39,665 bases of DNA from Phycisphaerae bacterium (GTDB lineage Bacteria > Planctomycetota > Phycisphaerae > Phycisphaerales > UBA1924). A model generated the notes under the pieces. That model saw nothing but the letters and a program-made list of their open reading frames with translations, was not told the origin of the DNA and did not search any database. The stretch lies in assembly GCA_030426395.1 (NCBI GenBank), contig JAUHYE010000021.1, positions 1 through 39,665 on the forward strand, read 5' to 3'. The position numbers were made by a program, and so were the translations under genes. Positions 1 through 12,589 of the stretch are shown in pieces. Position 1 is the first letter of the stretch. The number at the start of each line of letters is the position of its first letter.

Positions 1-1
1 T

Positions 2-1306
2 GGGGAGCGGCACGTGGACCTGGTGCTGACCGACCTCAGGCTTCCCGGAGACGATGGGCTCGTGCTCGTGAAGGCCGTGCGGGGCGAGGGCTTTGCTGGC
101 GGCGTGCTGGTGATGACCTCCGACGACAGCGTGTCGAAGGCCGTCGAGGCGATGAAGCTGGGTGCTGATGAGTACCTGCTCAAGCCGTTGAGTGTGACCG
201 AGTTGACGCTCGTGGTCGAGCGCACGCTGGAGCGCGGCAAGCGGGATGCGAAGCTCCGCTTGCACGAGCGTCTGGCGAGCCAACGCGACGAGGACGAGGG
301 CAAGCGGCCTGCGGGTGATCACCCGGCGTGGCAGGAGGCGGTGACGATGGCCCGTCGGCTGGCGTCGCTGCCGCTGCCCAAGATCGGTGGCGGGCCGCAG
401 GCGTTGCCAACCGTGCTGTTAACCGGCGAGACCGGCACGGGCAAGGGTGTGCTGGCCCGGGAACTGCATTCCGCGGCGCCGCATGATGGCGAGGAGCCTC
501 CGTTCGTGCACGTCAACTGCGCGGCGTTGCCGGCCAACTTGATCGAGGCCGAGTTGTTCGGGCATGAACGCGGCGCGTTCACCGATGCGAAGGCTTCGCG
601 CGAGGGCCTGTTCGAGATGGCCGAGGGCGGCACCATCTTCCTCGACGAGATCGGTGAGATGCCACTGGAATTGCAGAGCAAGCTGTTGCTGGTGCTCGAG
701 GCGGGCACGCTGCGACGCGTCGGTGGCACGCGTGAGCGGCAAGTGTCGGCCCGCGTGGTTGCCGCGACGAACCAGGACCTGCCCGAGCGCGTCCGCGAGA
801 AAGCATTCCGGGGGGACTTGTTCTACCGGCTGAACACGTTCACGATCGAGATCCCGGCTCTTCGCGAGCGTGGAGATGACGCGGTGGTGATCGCGCGGAC
901 GGCCTTGCGACGGTTCGGCAAGCAGTTCGGCCGGGGTGAACTGGAGCTGAGCGATGCGTCCGAACGCGCCATCAGGCAGCACGATTGGCCGGGCAACGTC
1001 CGCGAACTGGTGAACGCGATGCAGCACGCGGCGATGCTCGGCAAGGGTACGACGATCGAGCCGAGTGACCTGCCGATATCTCGGCGGGTTGCGACTTCCG
1101 GAAATAGTGGGGGGCTGGAGTTTGATTTCGATCGTGGCCCATTCACTGTGGAAGACGTCGAGCGTGCGCTCGTCGAGCAGGCCTTGCGCCACACGGGCGG
1201 GAACGTGACGGCGGCGGCGCGGCTGATCGACATGCAGCGCAGCAGCATCCGAAACCGCATCGACCGGTACGACCTGCATGAGTTCGTGAAGGAGTTGAGC
1301 GCGTGA
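2..1306 (+). CDS. Sigma-54-dependent response regulator (NtrC family), 5' end cut by window edge
   Basis: This is a two-component regulator that activates sigma-54 promoters when phosphorylated. The reading frame is open to the window edge, and the receiver domain begins in the middle, so roughly the first 50 residues lie upstream. Counting from the GTG at 14, the receiver shows the phospho-acceptor Asp in LVLTDLRLPG (about residue 7), the switch Thr in VMTSDD and the conserved Lys in LLKPL. The AAA+ domain follows, with Walker A GETGTGKG near residue 137, the sigma-54 loop as GAFTDA near residue 187 (the usual form is GAFTGA), and Walker B GGTIFLDEIGEM. A Fis-type helix-turn-helix closes the protein (GGNVTAAARLIDMQRSS). 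Its stop codon overlaps the start of the next gene by four bases. Target promoters and the partner kinase cannot be told from this window. Confidence 0.95.
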   Translation, partial: GERHVDLVLTDLRLPGDDGLVLVKAVRGEGFAGGVLVMTSDDSVSKAVEAMKLGADEYLLKPLSVTELTLVVERTLERGKRDAKLRLHERLASQRDEDEGKRPAGDHPAWQEAVTMARRLASLPLPKIGGGPQALPTVLLTGETGTGKGVLARELHSAAPHDGEEPPFVHVNCAALPANLIEAELFGHERGAFTDAKASREGLFEMAEGGTIFLDEIGEMPLELQSKLLLVLEAGTLRRVGGTRERQVSARVVAATNQDLPERVREKAFRGDLFYRLNTFTIEIPALRERGDDAVVIARTALRRFGKQFGRGELELSDASERAIRQHDWPGNVRELVNAMQHAAMLGKGTTIEPSDLPISRRVATSGNSGGLEFDFDRGPFTVEDVERALVEQALRHTGGNVTAAARLIDMQRSSIRNRIDRYDLHEFVKELSA

Positions 1307-2775
1307 GAGGGGCGACTGGAACAAGACTTGTCGCGTTTTCGCTTGCGGTGCTCGCGGCGGTGGTCGCTGTGAGCGAGGCGTCCGACGAGGTCTACATCGA
1401 CCCCAGGGGCGACGCGGTGCTGCGCCCGACCGACCGCGGTGGCTTTGGCATGGTGCACCCCGACGCGGTGCTGCCCGACATCGTGTCGCTGGCGAACGTG
1501 GGTTGGCAACCGTTCTCGCCGGCCAGCGATCCCTACTCGGGCATGATCGTCGACAGCGAGGGCTCGGACATCTTCAGGACGGAGGTCGTCTTTGACGGGC
1601 TGGTCAATCCGCCCGGCCCGCTGGGTTTGGCGGGCCAGCCGTTCGATCCGTACCGGTTCGGCACGAGCCCTGTGTACGGTTTTATAGAGTTGAGCGTGGA
1701 TCGCCGCGAGAGCACCGGCGGGCACCTCGGCGCGTCGGCCGAGAGCCGGTTCATGGCCAACGTGGCGCGATTCGGGGCGAGGCCAGAAAGCTCGATCGGC
1801 GAGCTAATCGCCACCTCCGCCGACGATTATGACCGTGACATCGATACCGGCCCGCAGTATGAGCGGAGCGGGGCCGACTGGTCGCTCTCGCTGTGCGGTT
1901 GCTCCGCGGTGACGCTTGTGCGAGAGATCGGCAACGGGAATGGGCTGTTCGAGGCTGGCGAGACGATGATTGTCCGGGGCCGGTTCTTCTCGCGGTCTGA
2001 GGGGTACATCCCCGCAAGCAGGATGCGCGGGGGCTCGGTTGATGGTGCGTACGACCCCTGGGTCGAGTTGCATTTCAGTCATAGCACGTCGATGGACGAA
2101 ACAACCGTGACATTTGTCGGAGCTGTCACGAATCGTGGGTACGGCGAACTCGCCGGAACCTCGACCCCGCCGATCAATACCAGGGCCGATGATGGGTGGA
2201 GCATCGAGGAAGGAGCGACCGAGCTGATTTCCTCAGCCGGGGGGGCCACTGGCGACGCGCGAATTTTGATCATTGATTGGAATGGCCGAGACATCGAGGA
2301 CTCGCTCGAACCCGATCGTTGGGAGGCGACCGCTCTGGTAGGCACGAGCTACACGGATCAGTTCGTGGATGGGCTGTACGCGTGGACCGACGTGGGTTTC
2401 GAACTCGAGCCGGGCAACCTCGATGGGGATTCGAGTGTCGGTTTGCTGGATCAGGGTGTGCTGCGTGATTGGGTGTACGCGACGGATGGGACGCCATTCG
2501 ACGGCGACGGTATCAAGAACGGAGTTGTGGTCGTCGATCGGACGCCATTCAACTTCTCGCTGTACGACCTGGATTCCTCGGGCGAGGTTCGGCATCAGGA
2601 TCTGGCGGTCTATGGCCCGCGGGCCGACTTGGACAGCGATGGCGCCTTGACGGTATTCGATTTCCTGGCGTTCCAGAACTTCTTTGATGCAGGCAACATG
2701 CGTGCGGACTTCGACTTCAGCGAGACGCTGGACATCTTTGACTTTCTGGCGTTCCAGAACGCGTTCGACGAGTAA
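1303..2775 (+). CDS. Secreted protein with C-terminal dockerin-like calcium-binding repeats
   Basis: This is an exported protein of unknown function, 490 residues. The GTG start overlaps the regulator's TGA stop as GTGA, which suggests translational coupling. A signal peptide is visible at residues 1-27 (LVAFSLAVLAAVVAV, then SEAS before DEVY). The middle has no domain I recognise and is rich in Asp, Gly and aromatic residues, typical of beta-rich surface proteins. The C-terminal 120 residues carry four EF-hand-like acidic loops: GNLDGDSSVG, YDLDSSGEV, ADLDSDGALTVFDFLAFQ and ADFDFSETLDIFDFLAFQ. The last two match the dockerin-like tandem motif found at the ends of many Phycisphaerae surface proteins. 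A strong hairpin follows about 80 bases after the stop. Role in attachment or glycan binding is possible but not shown. Confidence 0.85.
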   Translation: MRGATGTRLVAFSLAVLAAVVAVSEASDEVYIDPRGDAVLRPTDRGGFGMVHPDAVLPDIVSLANVGWQPFSPASDPYSGMIVDSEGSDIFRTEVVFDGLVNPPGPLGLAGQPFDPYRFGTSPVYGFIELSVDRRESTGGHLGASAESRFMANVARFGARPESSIGELIATSADDYDRDIDTGPQYERSGADWSLSLCGCSAVTLVREIGNGNGLFEAGETMIVRGRFFSRSEGYIPASRMRGGSVDGAYDPWVELHFSHSTSMDETTVTFVGAVTNRGYGELAGTSTPPINTRADDGWSIEEGATELISSAGGATGDARILIIDWNGRDIEDSLEPDRWEATALVGTSYTDQFVDGLYAWTDVGFELEPGNLDGDSSVGLLDQGVLRDWVYATDGTPFDGDGIKNGVVVVDRTPFNFSLYDLDSSGEVRHQDLAVYGPRADLDSDGALTVFDFLAFQNFFDAGNMRADFDFSETLDIFDFLAFQNAFDE

Positions 2776-2854
2776 CCGCCCGGGCTTGGCCACGCGAGGC
2801 CAGGCCAGCCACCGGTGTTGGCCAAGACGGGCCAGAGAAAGCTCCCTCCAAGTT

Positions 2855-2893
2855 GGAACGACCCCCGTTGACTCTCTCTGCGGGGGTCGTTCC
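2855..2893 (+). terminator. 13-bp perfect hairpin, probable terminator
   Basis: The arms 2855-2867 (GGAACGACCCCCG) and 2881-2893 pair perfectly around a 13-base loop. The hairpin lies 80 bases after the stop of the first dockerin-like protein and about 100 bases before the next gene. The tract after it is CTTTGG, so there is no proper U-run. It may end transcription or protect an mRNA end; because both flanking genes run the same way, it could also be a leader structure of the downstream gene. Confidence 0.5.
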
Positions 2894-2994
2894 CTTTGGC
2901 ACGGCAGTTGCCATGGTGTTCTGCGACTCGCGGGTGGAGGAGACACCGCGAGGCCGAGACACACGAACTTCCTTTCTTACTCAGGAGAACGATG

Positions 2995-4281
2995 ATGCAA
3001 CTCAAGACGAACACCAAGGCCTTGACTCTTGTCCTCGCCGCCGGCGCGATCACCAGCGCGGCCAACGCGCAGGTCACCTTCGGCCCGCGCACCGACCTCG
3101 CGACGGCGCAGCGCCCCGCGGGCGTCGCAACTGGCGACTTCACCGGTGACGGCGTGATGGATCTGGCCGTCGTGGTCGACGGTCCCGATCGCGTGCTGGT
3201 GATGGCCGGCGACGGCGCTGGCGGCTTCGCGGCCGGCCCGGTGAGCTTCCTCGGCTCGGGTGTCGGTGCCGATGCGGCCGCGGCTCAGGACATCGACGGC
3301 GACGGCGACCAGGACCTGGTCATTATCTTCGACAACACGTCGAGCGCCCAGATCATGCTGAACGACGGGGCCGGCAACTTCACCGTCGGCGAGCGCGCCG
3401 CGACCGGCGCTGAGCCCGTGTGGATCGCCAAGGGCCGTCTGAACGCCAACCCCGGTGCCGACTTCGTGATCGTGAACCGTGACAGCAACACCGTGACCGT
3501 GCTGCTCGACTTTGGTGTGTCGACCGTCAGCTCGACGCTGGCCGTCGGTGCCGAGCCGCGCAGTGCCGCCATCGGCGACTTCAACGGCGATGGCAACGCC
3601 GACCTGGCGGTGACCAACCACGACGCTCGCACCATCGGCATCTACACCGGCAACGGCGCGGGCGGCTTCACGCCAGGCCAGGTCATCACGACCCCCGGCC
3701 AGCGCCCTGAGGGCATCGTGTCGTCCGATTTCGACGGTGATGGCGACGCCGATCTGGCCGCCACGATCGATACCTTCATGACCGTGTATCGCAACGACGC
3801 CGGCACTTTCACGTTCGCCGGCCGCACGAGCGTTGGCTCCATCGACCCCTCCGAGATCTACGTCGGCGACTTCGCCCCCGATGGCGCTGGTCCGGATGTT
3901 GTGACCGTGAACAACGACGGCGGCTCGATCTCGGTGTTCGAGAACCTCGGCGGAATGGCCTTCGGTGCCGCTCTGGTGCTGCCGACGGGTGCCGCTCCCG
4001 AGTTCGCAGCGGTGGGCGACTTCGATGGCAGTGGCTCGGACGACATCGCCGTGACCAACCGTGACAGCAACACCACCAGCGTGTTCATCAACAGCGCGAC
4101 CGGCGGTGATCCCTGCCGTGCGGACTTCAACGGCGACGGCGCCCTGAACCTGTTTGACTTCCTGGCCTTCCAGAACGCCTTCGACGCGGGCGATCTTCGC
4201 GCGGACTTCGACGGCGATGGCACGCTGACCATCTTCGACTTCCTGGCCTTCCAGAACGATTTCGCCCTGGGCTGCCCGTAA
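2995..4281 (+). CDS. Secreted FG-GAP/VCBS-repeat protein with C-terminal dockerin-like repeats
   Basis: This is an exported beta-propeller-type protein of 428 residues. Two in-frame ATGs lie at 2992 and 2995; the second sits at a better distance from the AGGAG at 2983-2987 and is used here. The signal peptide is clear (ALTLVLAAGAITSAANAQ, cleavage before VTFG). Six acidic repeats of the FG-GAP/VCBS kind follow, for example GDFTGDGVMDLAVV, QDIDGDGDQDLVII, GDFNGDGNADLAVT and SDFDGDGDADLAAT. This family folds into calcium-binding propeller blades, usually at the cell surface. The last 50 residues are two dockerin-like units, RADFNGDGALNLFDFLAFQ and RADFDGDGTLTIFDFLAFQ, ending LGCP. The gene is probably its own unit, bracketed by the hairpin upstream and a good terminator downstream. 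The ligand is unknown. Confidence 0.9.
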   Translation: MQLKTNTKALTLVLAAGAITSAANAQVTFGPRTDLATAQRPAGVATGDFTGDGVMDLAVVVDGPDRVLVMAGDGAGGFAAGPVSFLGSGVGADAAAAQDIDGDGDQDLVIIFDNTSSAQIMLNDGAGNFTVGERAATGAEPVWIAKGRLNANPGADFVIVNRDSNTVTVLLDFGVSTVSSTLAVGAEPRSAAIGDFNGDGNADLAVTNHDARTIGIYTGNGAGGFTPGQVITTPGQRPEGIVSSDFDGDGDADLAATIDTFMTVYRNDAGTFTFAGRTSVGSIDPSEIYVGDFAPDGAGPDVVTVNNDGGSISVFENLGGMAFGAALVLPTGAAPEFAAVGDFDGSGSDDIAVTNRDSNTTSVFINSATGGDPCRADFNGDGALNLFDFLAFQNAFDAGDLRADFDGDGTLTIFDFLAFQNDFALGCP

Positions 4282-4347
4282 ACCTTTGGGCCCATCGGCC
4301 GATCAGACTCTCTCTGATTTGGTAGATCCTGTTCCTCTCTCTACCCC

Positions 4348-4391
4348 AGGCGGCGGCCTATCCACGAGAAGGTCGCCGCCTTTTCTTATTT
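4348..4391 (+). terminator. Rho-independent terminator
   Basis: The arms 4348-4359 and 4370-4381 (AGGCGGCGGCCT and AGGTCGCCGCCT) form a 12-pair stem with one G-U pair and a 10-base loop, followed by TTTTCTTATTT. This is the clearest intrinsic terminator in the window. It ends the FG-GAP gene and lies only 20 bases before the DUF418 start codon. A smaller 6-bp hairpin precedes it at 4302-4318. Confidence 0.8.
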
Positions 4392-4410
4392 CTCGCGGTA
4401 CCATTGGCCC

Positions 4411-5724
4411 ATGCACCCGACGCCGCCGACAGAGCCGACCGCCCCGATCCATCCAGAGCCCGGACCGCTCGGCCCAACAGCGCGTCGGGATCGCATCAAC
4501 TCGATCGACACGCTTCGAGGCGTTGCGGTGCTGGGCATCTTCCTGATGAACATCCCGGTCTTCGCGCTGCCCGGGGCCACGTTCTTCAACCCGCCCATCG
4601 CCGGCGGCTTCGAGGGCCTTGATTACCTGATGTGGCTGGTCAGCCACGTGCTCTTCGACATGAAGATGATGGCGATCTTCTCGATGTTGTTCGGCGCGGG
4701 CGTGGCGCTCATGGCCGAACGGCTGGTCGAGACCGGGCGCAACCCCGCGGGCGTGCACTACCGGCGTATGGGCTGGTTGCTGGTGATCGGCATGGTCCAC
4801 GCGTACCTCATCTGGTTTGGCGACATCCTGGTTTGCTACGCCCTCGTGGGGATGATGGTGTACCCGCTGCGACGGATGCCCGCGTGGGGGCTGGCGGTGG
4901 TTGGCTGCGTGCTATTGCCGATTGGTATGGCGCTCTCGGGGGCGCAGCAGGCGATGTTCGAGTGGATGCGCGCGAGCGATGATCCGAAGATGATGGAGAC
5001 CTGGAGCGAGGTCGGCATGATGTTCTTCCCGAACGAGGCGTACCTCGCGGAAGAGCGCCAGAAGGCCCTCGGCGGGTTCTTTGAGCGTGCCGCCGCTCAC
5101 GCGCCCGACGTGCTGATGATGCAGACGTTCGTGTTCGCGATCTTCATGTTCTGGCGCGTCGCGGGGCTCATGCTGCTCGGCATGGCGTTGCACAAGTGGG
5201 GCGTGTTCAAGGCCGAGCGGTCGGCTCGCTTCTACGCGATACTGATGGCCGTGGCCGGTGGGTTGGGCCTTGGGATCGTCGGCACGGGCGTCGTGCTCAA
5301 CCATCGCAACGGCTTCGACCCGGTGGCGATCTTCGGCGTCATGGGCTGGTTCAACTATGCCGGTAGCGTGGGTGTCGCTCTCGGATGGGTGGGGCTGGTC
5401 ATGCTCGTGTGCAAGACAGGCGTGCTCGGGCTTGCGCGGTACGCGTTGGCATCGGTCGGTCGCATGGCGATGACGAACTACCTCGCCCAATCGCTCATCG
5501 GCGCGTTCATCTTCTACGGCTGGGGCCTGGGCTACTTCGGTCAGTTCAGCCGGAGCGAACTCGTGCCGATCGTGCTGGGCGTGTGGGCCTTCCAACTCGT
5601 CGCCAGCCCGCTGTGGCTTTCGCGGTTCCGGTTCGGTCCGATGGAATGGGTGTGGCGGAGCCTGACATACCTGAGGCTGGAGCCGATACGAAGGCCGGAC
5701 GCGGTCGGAACCGCGAGCGAGTGA
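4411..5724 (+). CDS. DUF418 family integral membrane protein (YeiB-like)
   Basis: The 437-residue protein begins with a Pro-rich cytoplasmic tail, then the hallmark of the DUF418 family, RINSIDTLRGVAVLGIFLMNI, near residue 30. About eight to ten hydrophobic segments follow, with family-like stretches such as MKMMAIFSMLFGAG and, near the end, GRMAMTNYLAQSLI and VWAFQLVASPLWLSRFRFGPMEW. The family is related to membrane acyltransferase-like and heparan-acetyltransferase-like proteins, but no reaction is established for most members, so a transport or acyl-transfer role is only a guess. The start at 4411 lies 20 bases after a terminator and has no visible ribosome site. A TACCAT six bases before the ATG would fit a leaderless transcript. 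The DUF2330 gene follows after 18 bases and is probably co-transcribed. Confidence 0.9.
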   Translation: MHPTPPTEPTAPIHPEPGPLGPTARRDRINSIDTLRGVAVLGIFLMNIPVFALPGATFFNPPIAGGFEGLDYLMWLVSHVLFDMKMMAIFSMLFGAGVALMAERLVETGRNPAGVHYRRMGWLLVIGMVHAYLIWFGDILVCYALVGMMVYPLRRMPAWGLAVVGCVLLPIGMALSGAQQAMFEWMRASDDPKMMETWSEVGMMFFPNEAYLAEERQKALGGFFERAAAHAPDVLMMQTFVFAIFMFWRVAGLMLLGMALHKWGVFKAERSARFYAILMAVAGGLGLGIVGTGVVLNHRNGFDPVAIFGVMGWFNYAGSVGVALGWVGLVMLVCKTGVLGLARYALASVGRMAMTNYLAQSLIGAFIFYGWGLGYFGQFSRSELVPIVLGVWAFQLVASPLWLSRFRFGPMEWVWRSLTYLRLEPIRRPDAVGTASE

Positions 5725-5742
5725 GTCGCGGATCGGAAGAAC

Positions 5743-7299
5743 ATGCAACGATGGGTGATCGGATTCCTTGCTCTGTTCCTCGCGTATCAGGCGATGGGCG
5801 ACGGCAAGGCCTTCCCGATGGTCGCCGACCCGCTGGCTGCTGCGGCCAGCAGCACTATGCCCCGCCAGCGCGCGATCATCGCGTGGGACGGTGCCGAGCA
5901 GCGTCTGGCGATCGACACGGCGTTTACCGGTGATGGGACCGAGTTCGCGTGGCTGGTCCCGCTGCCGAGCGAGCCGGAGATCCTGCCGGCGACGAAGGGC
6001 ATGTTCGATACCGCGGCCGTGCTGGCAGCGCCGAGGATCGAGCGGAGTGACTCGGGTGGGATGATTTTCGTTGGCGCCCTGCTCGTGATTGCGGCTCTTG
6101 GTGGAATGACCTTGAAGTCGTCTGTCGGGCGTATCGCGCTCATGGTCGTGGTGGTCGTCTTCGGCTTTGTGCTGTTCCTGCCAGCACTAGGAACCGCACG
6201 AGGCCTGGCCGGTACGCCGATGCCCGTCGAGGTGCTTTCCCCCGGTACCGCTGGCGTCTATGACACCGTCGTGCTCCGCGCGAAGGATGCGGACGAACTC
6301 ATCGAGTGGCTCAGGTCGGGCGGATACGGCGTGCCCGATGGCGTCGAAGGTGTTGTGCAGGACTATCTCGACAAGGGTTGGGTGTTCGCCGCGGCCAAAC
6401 TGAAGGTGGATGACGCCGCCGCCACCGAGCACAGGGCTCATCCGTTGCAGTTCCGATTCCCGACAGATGGGCCTGTGTATCCGATGGCGCTGACGGCAGT
6501 CGGCAATGAAGACATCGAACTCGAGCTGTTCGTGTTCGCCGACGGCACGGCTTCAGGCAAAGGCCTTCGAGACACGTGCTCACTCGCAACGAAGCCGGAC
6601 ACCCGAGAGCCCGACGATACCGACGCACGCTTCATGCGGCGCGAACGGCCGGTCACGATCGCCCACCCCGGGCTTGTTGAGATTGCCGATAAATTGGGCG
6701 GCCTGACCAGGCTCGTTGGCACGCTGACGCCAACCCAGCAACGCAATGACATTGAAATTGAGATCACGTCGTTCGTCGAGCATGATCCTGGTTTCTACGT
6801 TCCCGGCGCCGGCATCGAACGCGGTATCGGCGTGGGTCTGATCGTTGCGGGCCTTCTGGGTTTGGTCCTCGCGATGGTTGCCGTGGATGCGAGGCAAGTT
6901 CGTGAGGCGCTGTCGAAGCAGCAGAGCCGGGCGATCGTGATCATGGGCGTGGCCGGCCTTGGTGTGGGTGCTGGCGTGGCGTTGGCGACGCCCGTGTACC
7001 ATGGCGAACTGGCCAGTGGTCGCTCAGCGTATTCCGCGACTCAAGTCTTGCAGGCGATGGGAAGATCCCTTCCTGCGGAAGCCGAAGCACATAAGGCAAG
7101 CAGCCGAGACGACGTGCTGGCGCTCCTGGAGATGTTCGGCCCCGAAGAGACCATCGAAGCCCTCCCCGAAGGAGACGGCCCCTTGCACTACCGCCTCGAA
7201 CCCGGTGAGACCGACGCCTCGCTCTGGTTCATCTGGCACGACAGCATTGGCGGCGAGCATCGGTCGGAGATCCCACTCACGATCGGCTCGGCGGACGAA

Positions 7300-7308
<9 letters not shown>
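5743..7308 (+). CDS. DUF2330 family membrane protein
   Basis: This 521-residue protein matches the DUF2330 pattern: a signal-like N-terminus ([15 protein letters not shown]), then [22 protein letters not shown] and [14 protein letters not shown] near residues 40-85, the part most typical of the family. Unlike short family members, it has internal membrane segments near residues 105-145 and two more near residues 363-415 ([19 protein letters not shown] and [18 protein letters not shown]), with soluble regions between and after. Function of the family is unknown; members are usually exported or membrane bound. It follows the DUF418 gene by 18 bases, which suggests the two act in one membrane process. 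Its 3' end overlaps the convergent gcvP gene by nine bases, so no terminator can lie between them. Confidence 0.85.
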
Positions 7309-10221
<2,913 letters not shown>

Positions 10222-10267
10222 AGGGCTTCCCTCGCATCGAATCAGGGGTGCGAAATTCGGTCTCGTC

Positions 10268-10273
10268 ATTATA
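10268..10273 (-). promoter_or_regulatory. Candidate -10 element of gcvP
   Basis: On the minus strand this reads TATAAT, a perfect sigma-70 -10 hexamer, in a stretch that is otherwise very GC-rich. It would give a leader of about 40 bases before the gcvP TTG codon. No convincing -35 hexamer is seen 16-18 bases further upstream, so activation or a different sigma factor may be involved. Confidence 0.4.
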
Positions 10274-10453
10274 GGTGGGGCGGTTGGCGAACCCGGGGTC
10301 GGGGGCACGCTATTCGGGCTGTCCTGGCAAGCCCGAATCTCGCGAAAACTCGGCCCAAACGGGCAGGTCCGCGATCTCTGGCCGGAGGGGATATGCCTGC
10401 CGCTGATAAGGGAAACGGCACCCACCCCCGACCCCGGCGTACGCTTCGCCCTC

Positions 10454-12535
10454 ATGGGCAGCCGGCCGCGTACCACCACGATCCGTCGCAGCCTGCTCGG
10501 CGGGCTGCTGGTGCTCGTGGCGGTCACCGGCGGGGCGGTGCTGCTGGCCTCGTGGGTGTCGGCCCAGCGGACGGTCGACGACGCCTCGCGCATGCTCATC
10601 GGTCCGACCGCTCGCCGCGTGGACGCCGAGCTCGACCGTTTCTTCGGCGACGTCCGCTCGCGCGTGCTCGTGGCCTGCGGCTGGGGCGAGCGCGGCATGC
10701 TCTCGGCCACCGACCACCGGGCCATGAACACGCTGTTCGTGCCCATCCTCGAGCGGCACCCGCACATCTCCTCGATGATGGTCGCCGACTCGAACGGCGC
10801 CGAGTACCTGCTGCTGCGCGACGCCCTCACGCCCACGGCCTGGTCCAACCGCGTGGTGCAGGCCGACGCCATGGGCCAGGAGGTGTTCTTCCGAGAGTGG
10901 GACACCGCCAGCGGCCAGGAGAGCGAGCGCTACGGCCAACTCGACTACGACCCCCGCCGCCGCATCTGGTATCGCCAGGCGCTCGAGGTCACCGAAGAGT
11001 CGCCGGTCGCCTGGAGCGAGCCGGTGATCTTCTTTATCACGAAGGACCCCGGCATCACCGCCGCGACGTCGCTGATGCTCGACACGCCCGATGGTCCGGC
11101 CGAGATGGTCGTCGCCTTCGACCTGCTGCTGCTGGACATCTCCCGCTTCACCAGCCGCCTGCCCGTGAGCGAGAACGGCACGGCCTTCGTGCTGGTCGAG
11201 CAGCTTTCCGGCCAGCCCGGCGAAGAAGCCGCATCGACCATGAGCGTCGTGGGCCTGCCTCGCAACGAGCGATATGAAGACGAGTCGGCCATGCGCGACG
11301 CGCTGATGTTCACACCCGCCGACTCGGCGGTGGTCGACAGCCAGGCCCGCCTGCCCACCGCCGATGAGCTCGACGAGCCCGTGCTCGAGCGCGCGACGCG
11401 GGCGTGGGAGGCCGCCGGCCGTCCCGAGACGCCCGTCGGCTTCCGTCACGAGGGCCAGGCCTGGATGGCAGGCTTCCGCCGCTACACGCTCGACCGCAAC
11501 ACCTTCTGGATCGGCGTGGCCCTGCCCAAGGGCGACCTGCTCGGCGGGGTGCGACTGCAGCGCCTCGGGCTGCTGGGCGTGGTGGCGATCATCCTGGTCG
11601 TGGGCCTCTCGCGCGCGGTGTTCCTGGCGCGTCGCTTCAGCCGGCCGGTCGAGGAGCTCGTCGCCGAGACCGAACGCATCCGCAAGGGCGACCTGGAAGC
11701 GGGCGAGCCGATCCGAACGGACGTGCGCGAGTATCGCCGCCTGGCTCATGCCTTGCGAGAGATGCGCGAGGGCCTGGCCGCGCGCATGCAGCTCGAGAAG
11801 GTCGAGCGCGACCTGGACATCGCCCGTGAGATCCAGCAGGGCCTGCTGCCCGACCAGCCGCCGCGGACGCCCGGCTTCACCGTCGAGGGCTGGAGCCAGC
11901 CCGCCGACCAGACCGGCGGCGATTTCTACGACTGGATGGACATGCCAAACGGCCGCACGCTCATCGTGCTGGCCGACGTGACGGGCCACGGCATCGGCCC
12001 GGCCCTCATCGTCGCAGTGTGCCGGGCGTACATGCGGGCGGCGGCGATGGGCCCCAAGATGGCCCTGGGCTCGGCCCTCTCACGCGTCAACGACCTCTTG
12101 CAGCACGACATCCCCACCGGCCGCTTCGTCACCGCCGCCGTGGGCGTGCTCGACGCCGAAGCGAACGAGCTCACGCTGCTCTCGGCCGGCCAGGGCCCCA
12201 TGTACTTCCGCCGCACCGATGGGTCGGTCGAGGAGTGGGGCGGCGACGCCATGCCCTTGGGCATCGCCGCGGGCATGCCCTTCGACGAGGCCCGCCAGGT
12301 CCGCTTCGAGCCCGGCGACACGCTCGTGCTCACCACCGATGGCTTCTTCGAGTGGGCCAACGAGGCCGGCGAGCAGTTCGGCGTCGAGCGGCTGCGGGCC
12401 TTCGTCACCGAGCACGGCGCGATGCCGCCCGCTGAGTTTATCGACAGGCTGCACACGACCGTCCGCGCCTTCGGCGGCGGCACGCCCCAGCCCGACGACC
12501 TGACGGCCGTCGTCATACAACGCAATGCGGAGTGA
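10454..12535 (+). CDS. Membrane sensor PP2C-type phosphatase (RsbU/SpoIIE family) with Cache-like and HAMP domains
   Basis: The 693-residue protein has a first membrane segment at residues 12-34 ([22 protein letters not shown]), an external sensor of about 330 residues resembling dCache folds, a second membrane segment near 370-390, a HAMP linker ([19 protein letters not shown]), a short coiled coil ([16 protein letters not shown]) and a C-terminal SpoIIE phosphatase domain. Metal-binding acidic residues are in place: QTGGDFYDW near 488, [13 protein letters not shown] near 506, LTTDGFFEW and PDDLTAVVI. Family members dephosphorylate anti-sigma-factor antagonists in partner-switching pathways; no such antagonist or anti-sigma kinase is encoded nearby. 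The ATG at 10454 is chosen because the upstream frame has no homology and the membrane segment begins right after it. It is transcribed divergently from gcvP. Confidence 0.93.
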   Translation: MGSRPRTTTIRRSLLGGLLVLVAVTGGAVLLASWVSAQRTVDDASRMLIGPTARRVDAELDRFFGDVRSRVLVACGWGERGMLSATDHRAMNTLFVPILERHPHISSMMVADSNGAEYLLLRDALTPTAWSNRVVQADAMGQEVFFREWDTASGQESERYGQLDYDPRRRIWYRQALEVTEESPVAWSEPVIFFITKDPGITAATSLMLDTPDGPAEMVVAFDLLLLDISRFTSRLPVSENGTAFVLVEQLSGQPGEEAASTMSVVGLPRNERYEDESAMRDALMFTPADSAVVDSQARLPTADELDEPVLERATRAWEAAGRPETPVGFRHEGQAWMAGFRRYTLDRNTFWIGVALPKGDLLGGVRLQRLGLLGVVAIILVVGLSRAVFLARRFSRPVEELVAETERIRKGDLEAGEPIRTDVREYRRLAHALREMREGLAARMQLEKVERDLDIAREIQQGLLPDQPPRTPGFTVEGWSQPADQTGGDFYDWMDMPNGRTLIVLADVTGHGIGPALIVAVCRAYMRAAAMGPKMALGSALSRVNDLLQHDIPTGRFVTAAVGVLDAEANELTLLSAGQGPMYFRRTDGSVEEWGGDAMPLGIAAGMPFDEARQVRFEPGDTLVLTTDGFFEWANEAGEQFGVERLRAFVTEHGAMPPAEFIDRLHTTVRAFGGGTPQPDDLTAVVIQRNAE

Positions 12536-12589
12536 TCCGACGGCGTCTTCGTTCCAACGCCCCGACATCGCACCCGCTGCTCTGTCAGA

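Noticed and set aside
2-60. The regulator lacking the start of its receiver domain
   Set aside because: The frame is open to the window edge, so this is a window cut, not a truncated gene.
2870-4316. GACTCTCTCTG occurring after both dockerin-type genes (2870-2880 and 4306-4316)
   Set aside because: An 11-base match in 40 kb is expected many times by chance, and the surrounding bases do not match.
10222-10300. A possible glycine riboswitch ahead of gcvP
   Set aside because: The leader predicted from the -10 element is only about 40 bases, and I cannot find the conserved aptamer core.
10222-10905. A longer gcvP with about 230 extra N-terminal residues
   Set aside because: The frame is open, but homology begins at the TTG at 10221, a ribosome site precedes it, and the extension is antisense to the phosphatase gene.
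10310-11989. A 559-codon minus-strand frame opposite the sensor phosphatase
   Set aside because: The phosphatase is unmistakable, and the antisense protein has no motif, signal or plausible start.
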